A program made the position numbers and the translations under genes. From assembly GCA_020639215.1 (NCBI GenBank), contig JACKHA010000016.1, forward strand, positions 1-40,336: a DNA stretch of 40,336 nucleotides. Direction: 5' to 3'. Origin of the DNA: Phycisphaeraceae bacterium. Lineage in GTDB: Bacteria; Planctomycetota; Phycisphaerae; Phycisphaerales; UBA1924. Positions within the stretch are counted from its first letter, which is position 1. Each line of letters opens with the position of its first letter. Below the pieces are notes generated by a model, which worked only from the letters and a program-made list of their open reading frames with translations, ran no database searches and was not told the DNA's origin. This document shows positions 18,348 through 26,356 of the stretch, piece after piece.

Positions 18348-19415
18348 TCAGTCGCGCACCAAGCGCATCGTGATGAGGTCCTGGACGTCGAGGATGCCCA
18401 CAGGCTGGCCCGCGCCGTCGACGACCGGGATCTCGTCCTGGCGGAACTCGCGGACCATGTGGACCGCGTCGCGGACCAGGGCCGAGGCGGGCAGGGTTCG
18501 AGGAGTGCGGGTCATCACGGACTCGATGGTGCGCGTCAGGGCGGCCGGGTCGCGCCCGACCAGGCGGCGGAGGTCGCCGTCGGTGAAGATGCCGGTGAGG
18601 CGCCCGGCGGCGTCGACGACGACCAAGGCGCCGGGGCGTCGGGCGTTGTGGTCGGTGTGCGACAGGGCCTGGGCGACCGTGAGGCCCTCGGGCACCAGCG
18701 GGAGGTTCTCGCCGGCACGGAAGCGGAGGATCTCGACGACCGGGCGGAGCAGCCCGCCCAGCGCGCCCCCGGGGTGGCGCCGGCGGAAGTCGTCGTCGGT
18801 GAAGCGTCGGCGCCGCGCGGCGGCGAGGGCCAGGGCGTCGCCCAGGGCCATCGTGGCCGTGGTCGAAGAGGTCGGGGCGACAAAGGCTGGCTCGCCTGCC
18901 TCGCGCTCGAGCGGGATGCGCAGCGCAACGGTGGCGAGTCGCTCGAGGCTGGAAGGCGCTTGTGAGGCGGAGGGCGGGGCGGCGGTGACGGCGATGATCG
19001 GCAGGCCATCCTGGCGGAGGATGCCGGCGAGGTTGACGACCTCCTCGGTCTCGCCGGACTTGGACAGGCAGATGACCGCGTCGTGGGCGCGGAACCGCCC
19101 CAGGTCGCCGTGAGCGGCCTCGGCGGGGTGGACCGCGTGGGCGGGGATGCCCAACGAGGCCAGCGTCGCGGCAATCTTGGCCCCGACGTGCCCCGACTTG
19201 CCTAGGCCCGAAACGATCACCGAGGCGTTCGAGTCGGCGCAGGCGACGATGAGATCGACGGCTCGCGTGAACGCCTCCCGCCCATCGCCATCGAGCCACG
19301 CGGCAAGGGTGGCCAGGGCGGCGGACTGGGCGGCCAGGGTGGCCGCGGCGAAAGCGGCGTCGGGGGCTGTGTCGGGGTCGGGGCGCGCCGGTGTCGGCGC
19401 GTTCGGGGCTGGCAT
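18348..19415 (-). CDS. kdsD: D-arabinose 5-phosphate isomerase (KdsD/KpsF/GutQ family)
   Basis: 355 residues. It interconverts ribulose 5-phosphate and arabinose 5-phosphate, the first step toward Kdo, the inner-core sugar of lipopolysaccharide. An N-terminal SIS sugar-isomerase domain (about 40-200) has SGLGKSGHVGAKIAATLASLG, HPAEAAHGDLG (family HPxEAxHGDLG signature) and SKSGETEE. FRRRHPGGALG follows, then two CBS domains (about 235-355). The Ala-rich N-terminal extension makes it ~27 residues longer than the E. coli enzyme. The ATG at 19415 leaves a 69-bp divergent gap to scpA. The presence of lpxB 1 kb away supports a lipopolysaccharide role. Confidence 0.92.
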   Translation of the reverse strand: MPAPNAPTPARPDPDTAPDAAFAAATLAAQSAALATLAAWLDGDGREAFTRAVDLIVACADSNASVIVSGLGKSGHVGAKIAATLASLGIPAHAVHPAEAAHGDLGRFRAHDAVICLSKSGETEEVVNLAGILRQDGLPIIAVTAAPPSASQAPSSLERLATVALRIPLEREAGEPAFVAPTSSTTATMALGDALALAAARRRRFTDDDFRRRHPGGALGGLLRPVVEILRFRAGENLPLVPEGLTVAQALSHTDHNARRPGALVVVDAAGRLTGIFTDGDLRRLVGRDPAALTRTIESVMTRTPRTLPASALVRDAVHMVREFRQDEIPVVDGAGQPVGILDVQDLITMRLVRD

Positions 19416-19484
19416 CGCGGTAGGGTACACTCGATCGGACGGACCGATGCCCGCGGGGATCGCGGCAGGAACGGGAGCGCACGG

Positions 19485-20402
19485 ATGGTTGAGGACTACT
19501 GCGTCCGGCTCGATGCGTTCGAAGGGCCGCTGGACCTGCTGCTGCACCTGATCCGCCGGGCTGAGGTCGATATCCACGACATCCCGGTGGCCCAGATCGC
19601 CGGGCAGTACGTCAAGCACCTGGAGCAGGTGCACACCATCGATATCGATCTGGCCGGCGAGTTCCTGGTGATGGCCGCAACGCTGATGGAAATCAAGAGC
19701 CGGATGCTCTCGCCGCGCCCCGAGGGGGAGGGCGACGCGGACGCCGAGCGCACCGGGCGGCCCGGAGACGGAGTCGATCCGCGGGCTGACCTCGTACGGC
19801 AGCTGCTCGAGTACAAGCGCCACCGGGATGCGGCCGATGCCCTGGAGGAGCGACGGTTGACGTGGGCACGCCGGTTCCCGGCGGGTCACGCGGGGATCGA
19901 CAAGGAGGCGATGGCAGAGGCCGCAGCTCGGCTACAGGGCGCGGACGCCGCCGGGGCGCTGGGCGAGGACGCCGGGCCCGCCGGGCTGGACATGGAGGAC
20001 CTGTCGCTGGGCGACCTGGTCGAGGCATTCGCGCAGGTGATCGCGGCGGTGAACTTCGATCGTCTGGGCGACCACCAGATCACGTTCGACGACACGCCGA
20101 TGGAGCTGCACCAGGCGGACATTCTCGATCGGCTCACTCGCGAGGGGACCGGCGGCGAGGTGGCGTTGCTGCGGGTGTTCGAGGGGCGCAGCCGTTCGGA
20201 GATGGTCGGGCTGTTCATCGCGACGCTGGAACTGGTCAAGCAGCGTCGCCTGCGGGTGAGGCAGGGCGGGCCGGGCGAGCCGATCGTGCTGTGCCGGATG
20301 GGTGACGGGGAGGTGGACCCGGCGGCGGCGATGGACGCGGGCGGGAGTGACCAGGCGGACTCGGATGGGGCCCCAGACAAGGGCGAGAACGCGGGCGGTT
20401 GA
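19485..20402 (+). CDS. scpA: Segregation and condensation protein A
   Basis: 305 residues. Kleisin subunit that bridges the SMC dimer and works with ScpB in chromosome compaction and segregation. N-terminal signature FEGPLDLLLHLIRRAEVDIHDIPVAQI, then EFLVMAATLMEIKSRMLSP, a variable acidic middle, and the C-terminal winged helix with EVALLRVFEGRSRSEMVGLFIATLELVKQRRLRV. The acidic tail after residue ~275 is an extension. No scpB lies next to it in this window. Stop is 30 bp before lpxB, so the two are probably co-transcribed. Confidence 0.95.
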   Translation: MVEDYCVRLDAFEGPLDLLLHLIRRAEVDIHDIPVAQIAGQYVKHLEQVHTIDIDLAGEFLVMAATLMEIKSRMLSPRPEGEGDADAERTGRPGDGVDPRADLVRQLLEYKRHRDAADALEERRLTWARRFPAGHAGIDKEAMAEAAARLQGADAAGALGEDAGPAGLDMEDLSLGDLVEAFAQVIAAVNFDRLGDHQITFDDTPMELHQADILDRLTREGTGGEVALLRVFEGRSRSEMVGLFIATLELVKQRRLRVRQGGPGEPIVLCRMGDGEVDPAAAMDAGGSDQADSDGAPDKGENAGG

Positions 20403-20432
20403 CATTCCGCCCGGCCCGCGCTTCACTCGCGC

Positions 20433-21680
20433 GTGACCGTTTCGCCGCACGTGGCCGAGACTCCGCCAGCGACCGGGGTGCCGCGCGCCGATGGCGAGCG
20501 CCCCCGGGCGGTGCTGTTTACGGCGTTTGAGCCAAGCGGCGACGACCACGCGGCGGCGGCGATCGCGGCGCTGCGGCAGATGGCGCCGGATGTGAAGATC
20601 TACGCGTGGGGCGGGCCGAAGATGGCCGCGGCCGGGGCGGAGGTCGTCGAGCAGACCGGGCACGACGCGGTGATGGGGCTGCCGGGGCTGAAGAAGATCC
20701 GGGAGCACCGGCGGATCAACGCGCGGATCGCGCGGTGGCTCAGGGCCAACCCGGTGGACGTGCACGTGCCGGTGGACTCGCCGGCGGCGAACTTCCCGAT
20801 CTGCCAGATCGCCAGGCAGGTCGCCGGGGATCGAGGCCTGCGGATCGTGCACCTGGTGGCGCCGCAGATCTGGGCGTGGGGGCAGTGGCGGATCCACAAG
20901 CTGCGTCGCCTGACGAACCTGGTGTTATGCCTGCTGCCGTTCGAGGAGGCGTGGTTCAAGGAGCGTGGCGTACCGGCCCGGTTCATCGGGCACCCGCTCT
21001 TCGATCTCGCGCACGCGCCAACGCGCGCAGCGCTCGAGGCGTCGGACCTGGCGGACGGACCCGTGCGAGTGGCGCTGATGCCCGGCTCGCGCCCGGCGGA
21101 GATCGCCAAGAACTTCCCGCTGATGCTGCCGGTGTTCCGTTCGCTCACGGAGGATCGCCCGGGGCTCGTTGGGACCGTGGCCGCAACGACGCCGGCCGTG
21201 GCCGAGCGCTTGAAGCAGATCGCCGCCGACCACGGCGGGTGGCCTGAGAACCTTCAGATGGTCTCGGGTCGGACCGACGCGGTCATCGGCTGGTGCACGC
21301 TGGCGCTGGTGGTGAGCGGAACAGTCACGCTGCAGATCGCGCGTCAGGAACGCCCGATGGTGGTGTTCTATAAGAGCAACCCGCTGCCCTACATGCTGCT
21401 CGGGCGGTGGATCCTCAGGACCGAGTTCTTCACCCTGCCGAACCTCATCGCGGCCCGGGAGATCGTGCCGGAACTCGTGCCGCACTTCGCCGGACCGGAG
21501 CCGATCCTGGCGGCGGCGCGGGAGCTGCTTGCGTCGCCGGAGGCGGTGGCCCGCCAGGTCGAGGAACTGCGGAAGGTCGTGCGCCAGTTCGGGGGGCACC
21601 GGGCCGGTCAGGAGGCCGCCGCGGCGATCTGCGAGGTGCTGGAGGGCGCGCCGGCCGGCGTGCCCGTCGGCGGGACCTGA
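20433..21680 (+). CDS. lpxB: Lipid-A-disaccharide synthase
   Basis: 415 residues. Inner-membrane-associated glycosyltransferase that joins UDP-diacylglucosamine and lipid X to the lipid A disaccharide. It follows the E. coli LpxB motif order: EPSGD near the N-terminus, PVDSPAANF, VAPQIWAWGQWRIHKLRR, LMPGSRPAEIAKN, VSGTVTLQIARQERPMVVFYK, and TLPNLIAAREIVPELV. The first ~25 residues are a polar extension. The start is a GTG at 20433, taken because the frame is closed shortly upstream by the scpA end. Its presence argues that this organism makes lipid A. Confidence 0.94.
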   Translation: MTVSPHVAETPPATGVPRADGERPRAVLFTAFEPSGDDHAAAAIAALRQMAPDVKIYAWGGPKMAAAGAEVVEQTGHDAVMGLPGLKKIREHRRINARIARWLRANPVDVHVPVDSPAANFPICQIARQVAGDRGLRIVHLVAPQIWAWGQWRIHKLRRLTNLVLCLLPFEEAWFKERGVPARFIGHPLFDLAHAPTRAALEASDLADGPVRVALMPGSRPAEIAKNFPLMLPVFRSLTEDRPGLVGTVAATTPAVAERLKQIAADHGGWPENLQMVSGRTDAVIGWCTLALVVSGTVTLQIARQERPMVVFYKSNPLPYMLLGRWILRTEFFTLPNLIAAREIVPELVPHFAGPEPILAAARELLASPEAVARQVEELRKVVRQFGGHRAGQEAAAAICEVLEGAPAGVPVGGT

Positions 21681-21828
21681 CCGGCATTCGGGCGCCGCCG
21701 GTGTCAGCCGTGTGCCCGCCCGCAACCCATCCCCGGCATTCCTGTACCATGCCCCACCGCGCCGCACCGGCGCGGCGCTGTGGCGTTGACCCACCCGACC
21801 CGAGCCCCCTCCCCCCCAGGAGAATCCG

Positions 21829-23892
21829 ATGGACCGCTCCCGCCCGTTCGATCTTCGCTTCACGCTGGGACTCGCGGCGTCGGCCGGCACGATCGCCGGA
21901 CTGCTCGGGGGATGTGCGGGAAGCCAGGCCCGGACGCCGACGCGGACCCTGCCCACACTGGGCAATATGGCGGTCGTGGACGAGGTCGAGGTCGAGGCCC
22001 CGGCGATCCCGATGGGCGACCCTGCGACGGTGCGCCGCATCCTGGACGAGGGGCTGCACCGCAACCAGGTGATGGAGCACCTGACCCACTTCTGCACGAC
22101 CTTCGGGCCGCGCCTGACGGGGTCGAGCAACCTGGAGAACGCCCAGCGGTGGGCCGTGGGGCGTCTGGGCGACTGGGGCATGTCCAACCCGCGCCTTTGG
22201 GAGTGGGGCACGATCCCGGTGCGGTTCGATCGCGTCGCGTCGAGCGCAAACGTGGTCACCGTCGCCGCAAACGGATCGGCGGCCGTCGATCGGGAGATGG
22301 CCCACAGCACCCTGGCGTGGACGATCGGGACCGACGGCCCGGTCCGGGGGCGGGTGGTGAAGATGCCCCAGACGCTGGCGGAACTCGAGGCGGCCCGCGC
22401 CAACATCGCCGGGTCGTGGATGCTCATCGCCCCGCCGTCGGGCGCGCGACAGGGCATCCGAGGCGTCGGCGGGAACATGAACACGCGGTACGGGGCCCGG
22501 CGTGAGGCCCGCCAGGTGCTGGCCCGGGGCGAGTCGTCGCCCACGCAGGTGCCCCCGCCCCAGGGCCCCGGCGTGTCGGACCAGTTCCCGGTGACGGGCC
22601 GCTGGGTCGGCACGGTGCAGCACCCGGACCTGCCCGACGGCTCCACGCCGGTCGCGGTGAGCGTGGCCCGGTTCCGCCGGACCTACGTCGTGACCGTCGA
22701 GATGACCGAAATGGGGGCCGACGCACGCGGGCGCGACGCCGAGTTCAACGAGGACACCAGCACCCTCTCGTTCACGTGGACAACCCCGGTCGGCGACACC
22801 AGGACCACGCTCACGCTCGACGGCGACGCGCTCGCGGGCACGCCGGAGCAGAACGGCGGGCAGGCGACCACCGACGACCCGGCGGCGGGCGCGGGCTGGA
22901 CGCTCTCGCGCGTCGACCCCAGCCAGAGCGGCGAGCTGATCGACAACGAGGCGTACATCCTCGAGCAGGTGCTCGCCGCCGGGCCCGCGGGGTTCATGTC
23001 CTCGTCGAACGACGAGCGGGTGTGGACGACCTCGGCCGGCGGGTGGCGGGACCTGGACCTGGACGCCATGCCGCGCGACATCGAGGTCGGCATCTCGATG
23101 CCCGACTACGACTACATCAACTCGCGACTGGCCGACGGGCAGGAGGTCAATGTCGAGGTCAACCTCGACCATCGCCTGGTCGAGGGCCCGATCCCGGTGT
23201 ACAACGTGATCGCGGAGATCCCGGGGACCGACCTGGCCGACGAGGTCGTGATCATCTCGGCCCACTTCGACTCGTGGAACGGGCCCGGCTCGATGGGCAC
23301 GACCGACAACGGCACGGGCTCGGCGGTGATGCTCGAGGCCGCCCGGATCCTGCGCGCGGTCGATGCCCGCCCGCGCCGCACCATCCGCCTGGTGCTGTGG
23401 TCGGGCGAGGAGCAGGGCCTGCTGGGCTCGCGCGCGTACGTCGCGAGCCTGTCCGAGGCCGAGCGGGCCAAGATCAGCGTGTGCTTCGTGGACGACGGCG
23501 GGACGAACTACCAGGGCGGGCTGCCCGCCCCCGACGTGATGGTTCCGTACCTGTCCGCGGCGACCGCGCCGATCAACAACCTGTTCTACTCCGAGACCGA
23601 CGGGAAGTACCTGAACGTCAATGTCCACTCGTCGGGCAACCGCATCCCGCCCGGCGGCTCGTCGGACCACGCGTCGTTCAACGCCGTGGGCATCCCCGGG
23701 TTCTTCTGGGACGAGATCGGGCGGGCCAACTACGGCTACGGGTGGCACACCCAGCACGACCGGCTCGATCTGGCGATCCCCGAGTACCTGATGCAGTCGT
23801 CGACGAACACGGCGGTGACAGCGTACAACCTGGCGTGCGCGCCGACGCTGCTGCCGCGGCCGGAGCAGGAGCAGGCCAGCGCAGGGGAGTGA
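21829..23892 (+). CDS. M28 family zinc metallopeptidase lipoprotein with inserted beta domain
   Basis: 687 residues. A lipoprotein signal with lipobox LGGC (Cys29). The C-terminal catalytic M28 domain shows the zinc ligand pattern AHFDSW (His), TTDNGTGSA (bridging Asp), SGEEQGLLGS (catalytic and ligand Glu), CFVDDGG (Asp) and WHTQHDR (His). Members are aminopeptidases or carboxypeptidases using two zinc ions. A protease-associated (PA) domain precedes it, interrupted by a ~110-residue beta-rich segment (about 250-360; GRWVGTVQHPDLPDG … LTLDGDALAGT). Expected outside the inner membrane, digesting peptides. ATG at 21829 has AGGAGA 5 nt upstream. Confidence 0.9.
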   Translation: MDRSRPFDLRFTLGLAASAGTIAGLLGGCAGSQARTPTRTLPTLGNMAVVDEVEVEAPAIPMGDPATVRRILDEGLHRNQVMEHLTHFCTTFGPRLTGSSNLENAQRWAVGRLGDWGMSNPRLWEWGTIPVRFDRVASSANVVTVAANGSAAVDREMAHSTLAWTIGTDGPVRGRVVKMPQTLAELEAARANIAGSWMLIAPPSGARQGIRGVGGNMNTRYGARREARQVLARGESSPTQVPPPQGPGVSDQFPVTGRWVGTVQHPDLPDGSTPVAVSVARFRRTYVVTVEMTEMGADARGRDAEFNEDTSTLSFTWTTPVGDTRTTLTLDGDALAGTPEQNGGQATTDDPAAGAGWTLSRVDPSQSGELIDNEAYILEQVLAAGPAGFMSSSNDERVWTTSAGGWRDLDLDAMPRDIEVGISMPDYDYINSRLADGQEVNVEVNLDHRLVEGPIPVYNVIAEIPGTDLADEVVIISAHFDSWNGPGSMGTTDNGTGSAVMLEAARILRAVDARPRRTIRLVLWSGEEQGLLGSRAYVASLSEAERAKISVCFVDDGGTNYQGGLPAPDVMVPYLSAATAPINNLFYSETDGKYLNVNVHSSGNRIPPGGSSDHASFNAVGIPGFFWDEIGRANYGYGWHTQHDRLDLAIPEYLMQSSTNTAVTAYNLACAPTLLPRPEQEQASAGE

Positions 23893-23911
23893 CCGGGTTC
23901 GGCGCCGTCCG

Positions 23912-24403
23912 TCAGGCTCGGCTTGCCAGGCGCTCCAACGCCCCGTCCACCAGTTTGTACGACTCGATCCCGGTCTTCGGGACCGCGCCGAGTCGTTCAT
24001 AGAACCGCATCGCGGCGTCGTTGCCCGAAACGACCGACCAGTGCATGCCCGTGCAGCCACGCTCGAGGGCCAGGCGGGCCAGGGCGGCCATGGCAAGACG
24101 CCCGAGGCCGCGCGACCGGTGGGCCTGGTGGATGCAGATGTCCTCGAGGTACAGCCACTTCTCACCCGAGAAGGTGCTGGGGTGGAAGTAGAACCAGGCG
24201 TGCCCGACATCGACGGGGGGCGTCGAGTCGTGCTCGATCACCACGCACTCGCCGAGCGGGCGCGATCCCGACAGCAGCGACCACAGCGTCTCGGGCGTCG
24301 CCGTCACGCTCCCCGGCCGCCCCTCGACCACCGCGAGCTGGCGCGTGCCCTCGAGCACGAAGGGCATGTCGGATTCGATCACCGGGCGGAGGCGGATGGG
24401 CAT
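23912..24403 (-). CDS. GNAT family N-acetyltransferase
   Basis: 163 residues. Acetyl-CoA-dependent N-acetyltransferase fold. It starts MPIRLRPVIESDMPFVLE; strand WLYLEDICIHQAHRSRGLGRLAMAALARLA contains the R/Q-x-x-G-x-G/A acetyl-CoA loop; the end SGNDAAMRFYERLGAVPK is the usual GNAT alpha4-beta7 tail. It most resembles the diamine/polyamine acetyltransferase subgroup, but the substrate is uncertain. It runs against the M28 gene with only 19 bp between stops. The ATG at 24403 is chosen because the family fold starts there; the frame continues upstream antisense to the sulfotransferase gene. Confidence 0.87.
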   Translation of the reverse strand: MPIRLRPVIESDMPFVLEGTRQLAVVEGRPGSVTATPETLWSLLSGSRPLGECVVIEHDSTPPVDVGHAWFYFHPSTFSGEKWLYLEDICIHQAHRSRGLGRLAMAALARLALERGCTGMHWSVVSGNDAAMRFYERLGAVPKTGIESYKLVDGALERLASRA

Positions 24404-24445
24404 CGCCGATTGTTCGGGGGCATGAGCGGCTAGACTCGCCCGCCG

Positions 24446-26119
24446 ATGCGAATCCGCCCGCCCGCGTTCCCGCACATCCACTTCATGGCGGCCGCCCCGC
24501 TCGACGCGTGGGCGCGGCTGTTCCTGACTCCCGGGGCGAGGATCCCGCCGAGGTACTGGCCGCGCGTCGGCGTGAACCTCGTGCTGTCCGCGTGCGTGAC
24601 GGCGTTCACGCTGCCCGAGCGGGTCGCGCTGGCGCCGGTGCTGTGGTGGTGGGGGAGGCGGAGCGGGTGGCGCCTCGGGCGACGCGGCGCGAACGAGTCC
24701 GCACCCTCGATCGTCGTGCTCGGCTACTACCGCTCGGGCACGACGCATCTGCACAACCTGCTCGCGTGCGACCCGCACAACCACACGCCGCGCTGGGGCC
24801 AGGTGCTGGCGCCGCAGGGGTTCGTGCTGTCGTGGTTTGTCCTGAAGCTCTTCCTGTGGGCCGCGCTCCCGACCAAGCGCCCGCAGGACGACATGGCGTT
24901 CGGCCCGGAGTGGCCGGGCGAGGACGACTTCGCGCTGGCCAGCTGGACGCTGTCGTCGCCTCTGCACGGGCGGGTGGTGCTGCCGCGGTGCTATGAGCAC
25001 TTTGCGAGATTCAACGACCTGGAGGGGTTGACACCGAGGGAGAAGTCCCGCTGGCGGCGGACGCAGTGGGCGATCCTGGCGAAGATCGCCTGGCTCGTTC
25101 CCCGGCGGCGTCTGCTGCTCAAGACCCCGCCGCACACGGCCAAGGCGCCCGCGATCATGGACGTGCTCGGCGGCCCCGGGCGGGTGAAGTTCATCCACCT
25201 CTCGCGCGACCCCGCGGCGGTGCTCAGGTCCAACCAGCGGCTCATGCACGCGATGGGGGCGTTCCACCTGCAGGACGCGCCGGCGGATGACGCGGTCCGC
25301 GAACGCCTGATCGGCGACTACGAACATGCCGAACGCCGGTATCTGGAAGCCGAATCCTCGATCCCCGAGGGCGACGTCGTCCGCATGCGCTACGAGGACC
25401 TCGTGGCGGACCCGGTCGGGCAGTTGCGCCTCGCCTACGAACGCCTCGGTCTCGACTGGTCCGACCAGTTCCGGCGCAGGCTCGAGTCCTATCTCGAATC
25501 AGTCCGCGAGTACCGGTCGGAGACCCAGAAACTGGCGGCCCGCGACGCCTCGGCAGCAGCCGCCACCCAGGCGAAGCGCGCGGACGCGTCCGCCCCGGAT
25601 TCCCAGGCCGAATCGGCTCGCCTCGCCTGGATCGCGACCGAGTTCGGGCACGACGCGCCCGCGGTGGCGAACGCCGAGCCGCCGCCACCGGCGCCTCGCG
25701 CGCCGAAGAACACCGCCCCGTGGCGGGCCAGCCTGGCGATGGCCGCGGGAGGCGTGGGCGTTGTCGCGATCTGGTCGCTGGTCGCCGCGGCTACGGGGCA
25801 CCGGTCCGCGAGTTTCGCCCTGCTCGCGGGCGTGGCCATCGGCCTCAGCGCGGCCCGAGTCGGGCCCGGCTCGGTCGCGCGAGGGCTGAGCGCTGGGATG
25901 CTCGCGCTGGTTATGGCCGTCGTCGGCGTGGCAGTGGCCGTTTGGCTCGTCGACCTCGGCGGGTCCGCCGGCGTGCCGCCGGGCGAACTCTGGTCCTTGC
26001 TGCTGCCCGCGTGGTGGCGTCGGTTCTCGCACGAGTCGACGCTGCTGTGGACCGGGCTGGGGGCGCTGGCCGCGTACCGCCTGGCGTCTCGCCGGTTCGG
26101 GGGAGTCCCCGGCCGGTAG
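24446..26119 (+). CDS. Sulfotransferase fused to a C-terminal membrane domain
   Basis: 557 residues. The N-terminal ~370 residues are a PAPS-dependent sulfotransferase: 5'-phosphosulfate loop GYYRSGTTHLHNLL (about 93-106), and the 3'-phosphate motif KFIHLSRDPAAVLRSNQRL (about 247-265). KTPPHTAKAPAI and RMRYEDLVADP are also typical. A hydrophobic stretch near residues 42-70 could anchor or associate it with the membrane. After a Pro/Ala-rich linker (about 370-430) come three or four hydrophobic segments (about 430-500 and 530-545), an arrangement I do not know from ordinary sulfotransferases. Acceptor unknown; sulfated polysaccharide or lipid are options. It is followed by the dnaK promoter region. 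Confidence 0.83.
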   Translation: MRIRPPAFPHIHFMAAAPLDAWARLFLTPGARIPPRYWPRVGVNLVLSACVTAFTLPERVALAPVLWWWGRRSGWRLGRRGANESAPSIVVLGYYRSGTTHLHNLLACDPHNHTPRWGQVLAPQGFVLSWFVLKLFLWAALPTKRPQDDMAFGPEWPGEDDFALASWTLSSPLHGRVVLPRCYEHFARFNDLEGLTPREKSRWRRTQWAILAKIAWLVPRRRLLLKTPPHTAKAPAIMDVLGGPGRVKFIHLSRDPAAVLRSNQRLMHAMGAFHLQDAPADDAVRERLIGDYEHAERRYLEAESSIPEGDVVRMRYEDLVADPVGQLRLAYERLGLDWSDQFRRRLESYLESVREYRSETQKLAARDASAAAATQAKRADASAPDSQAESARLAWIATEFGHDAPAVANAEPPPPAPRAPKNTAPWRASLAMAAGGVGVVAIWSLVAAATGHRSASFALLAGVAIGLSAARVGPGSVARGLSAGMLALVMAVVGVAVAVWLVDLGGSAGVPPGELWSLLLPAWWRRFSHESTLLWTGLGALAAYRLASRRFGGVPGR

Positions 26120-26230
26120 CCCCACCTGCCGGTTTGGCAGGCCGCGGCGGCGCACGCCCCTCGCGGGCGGGCCAGGCGGCGCTGACGGCCCGGGTTCCTC
26201 CATCCCGCCCTGCGGCATTCGCCCGTCAAC

Positions 26231-26246
26231 TGGCACCGCGCTTGCA
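26231..26246 (+). promoter_or_regulatory. Sigma-54 type -24/-12 promoter of dnaK
   Basis: TGGCACCGCGCTTGCA fits TGGCACG-N4-TTGCA at every specified position but one, with GG and GC exactly 10 nt apart. Predicted start near 26257 gives a ~100-nt leader with two hairpins (26278-26293; 26293-26298 with 26322-26327). A 6-bp inverted repeat with a 5-nt loop at 26125-26141 lies ~90 bp upstream, a plausible but unproven activator site. Confidence 0.8.
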
Positions 26247-26356
26247 ATGCCTTCCCCCGATGGCGTTAAACGGGTGCCGCGGGAAGTCCCGCGTCGCCAA
26301 CGCCACGCCGGGTCTCGGATCGGCGACAAGACGTACCCCTCCACGGAGGCAGACAC

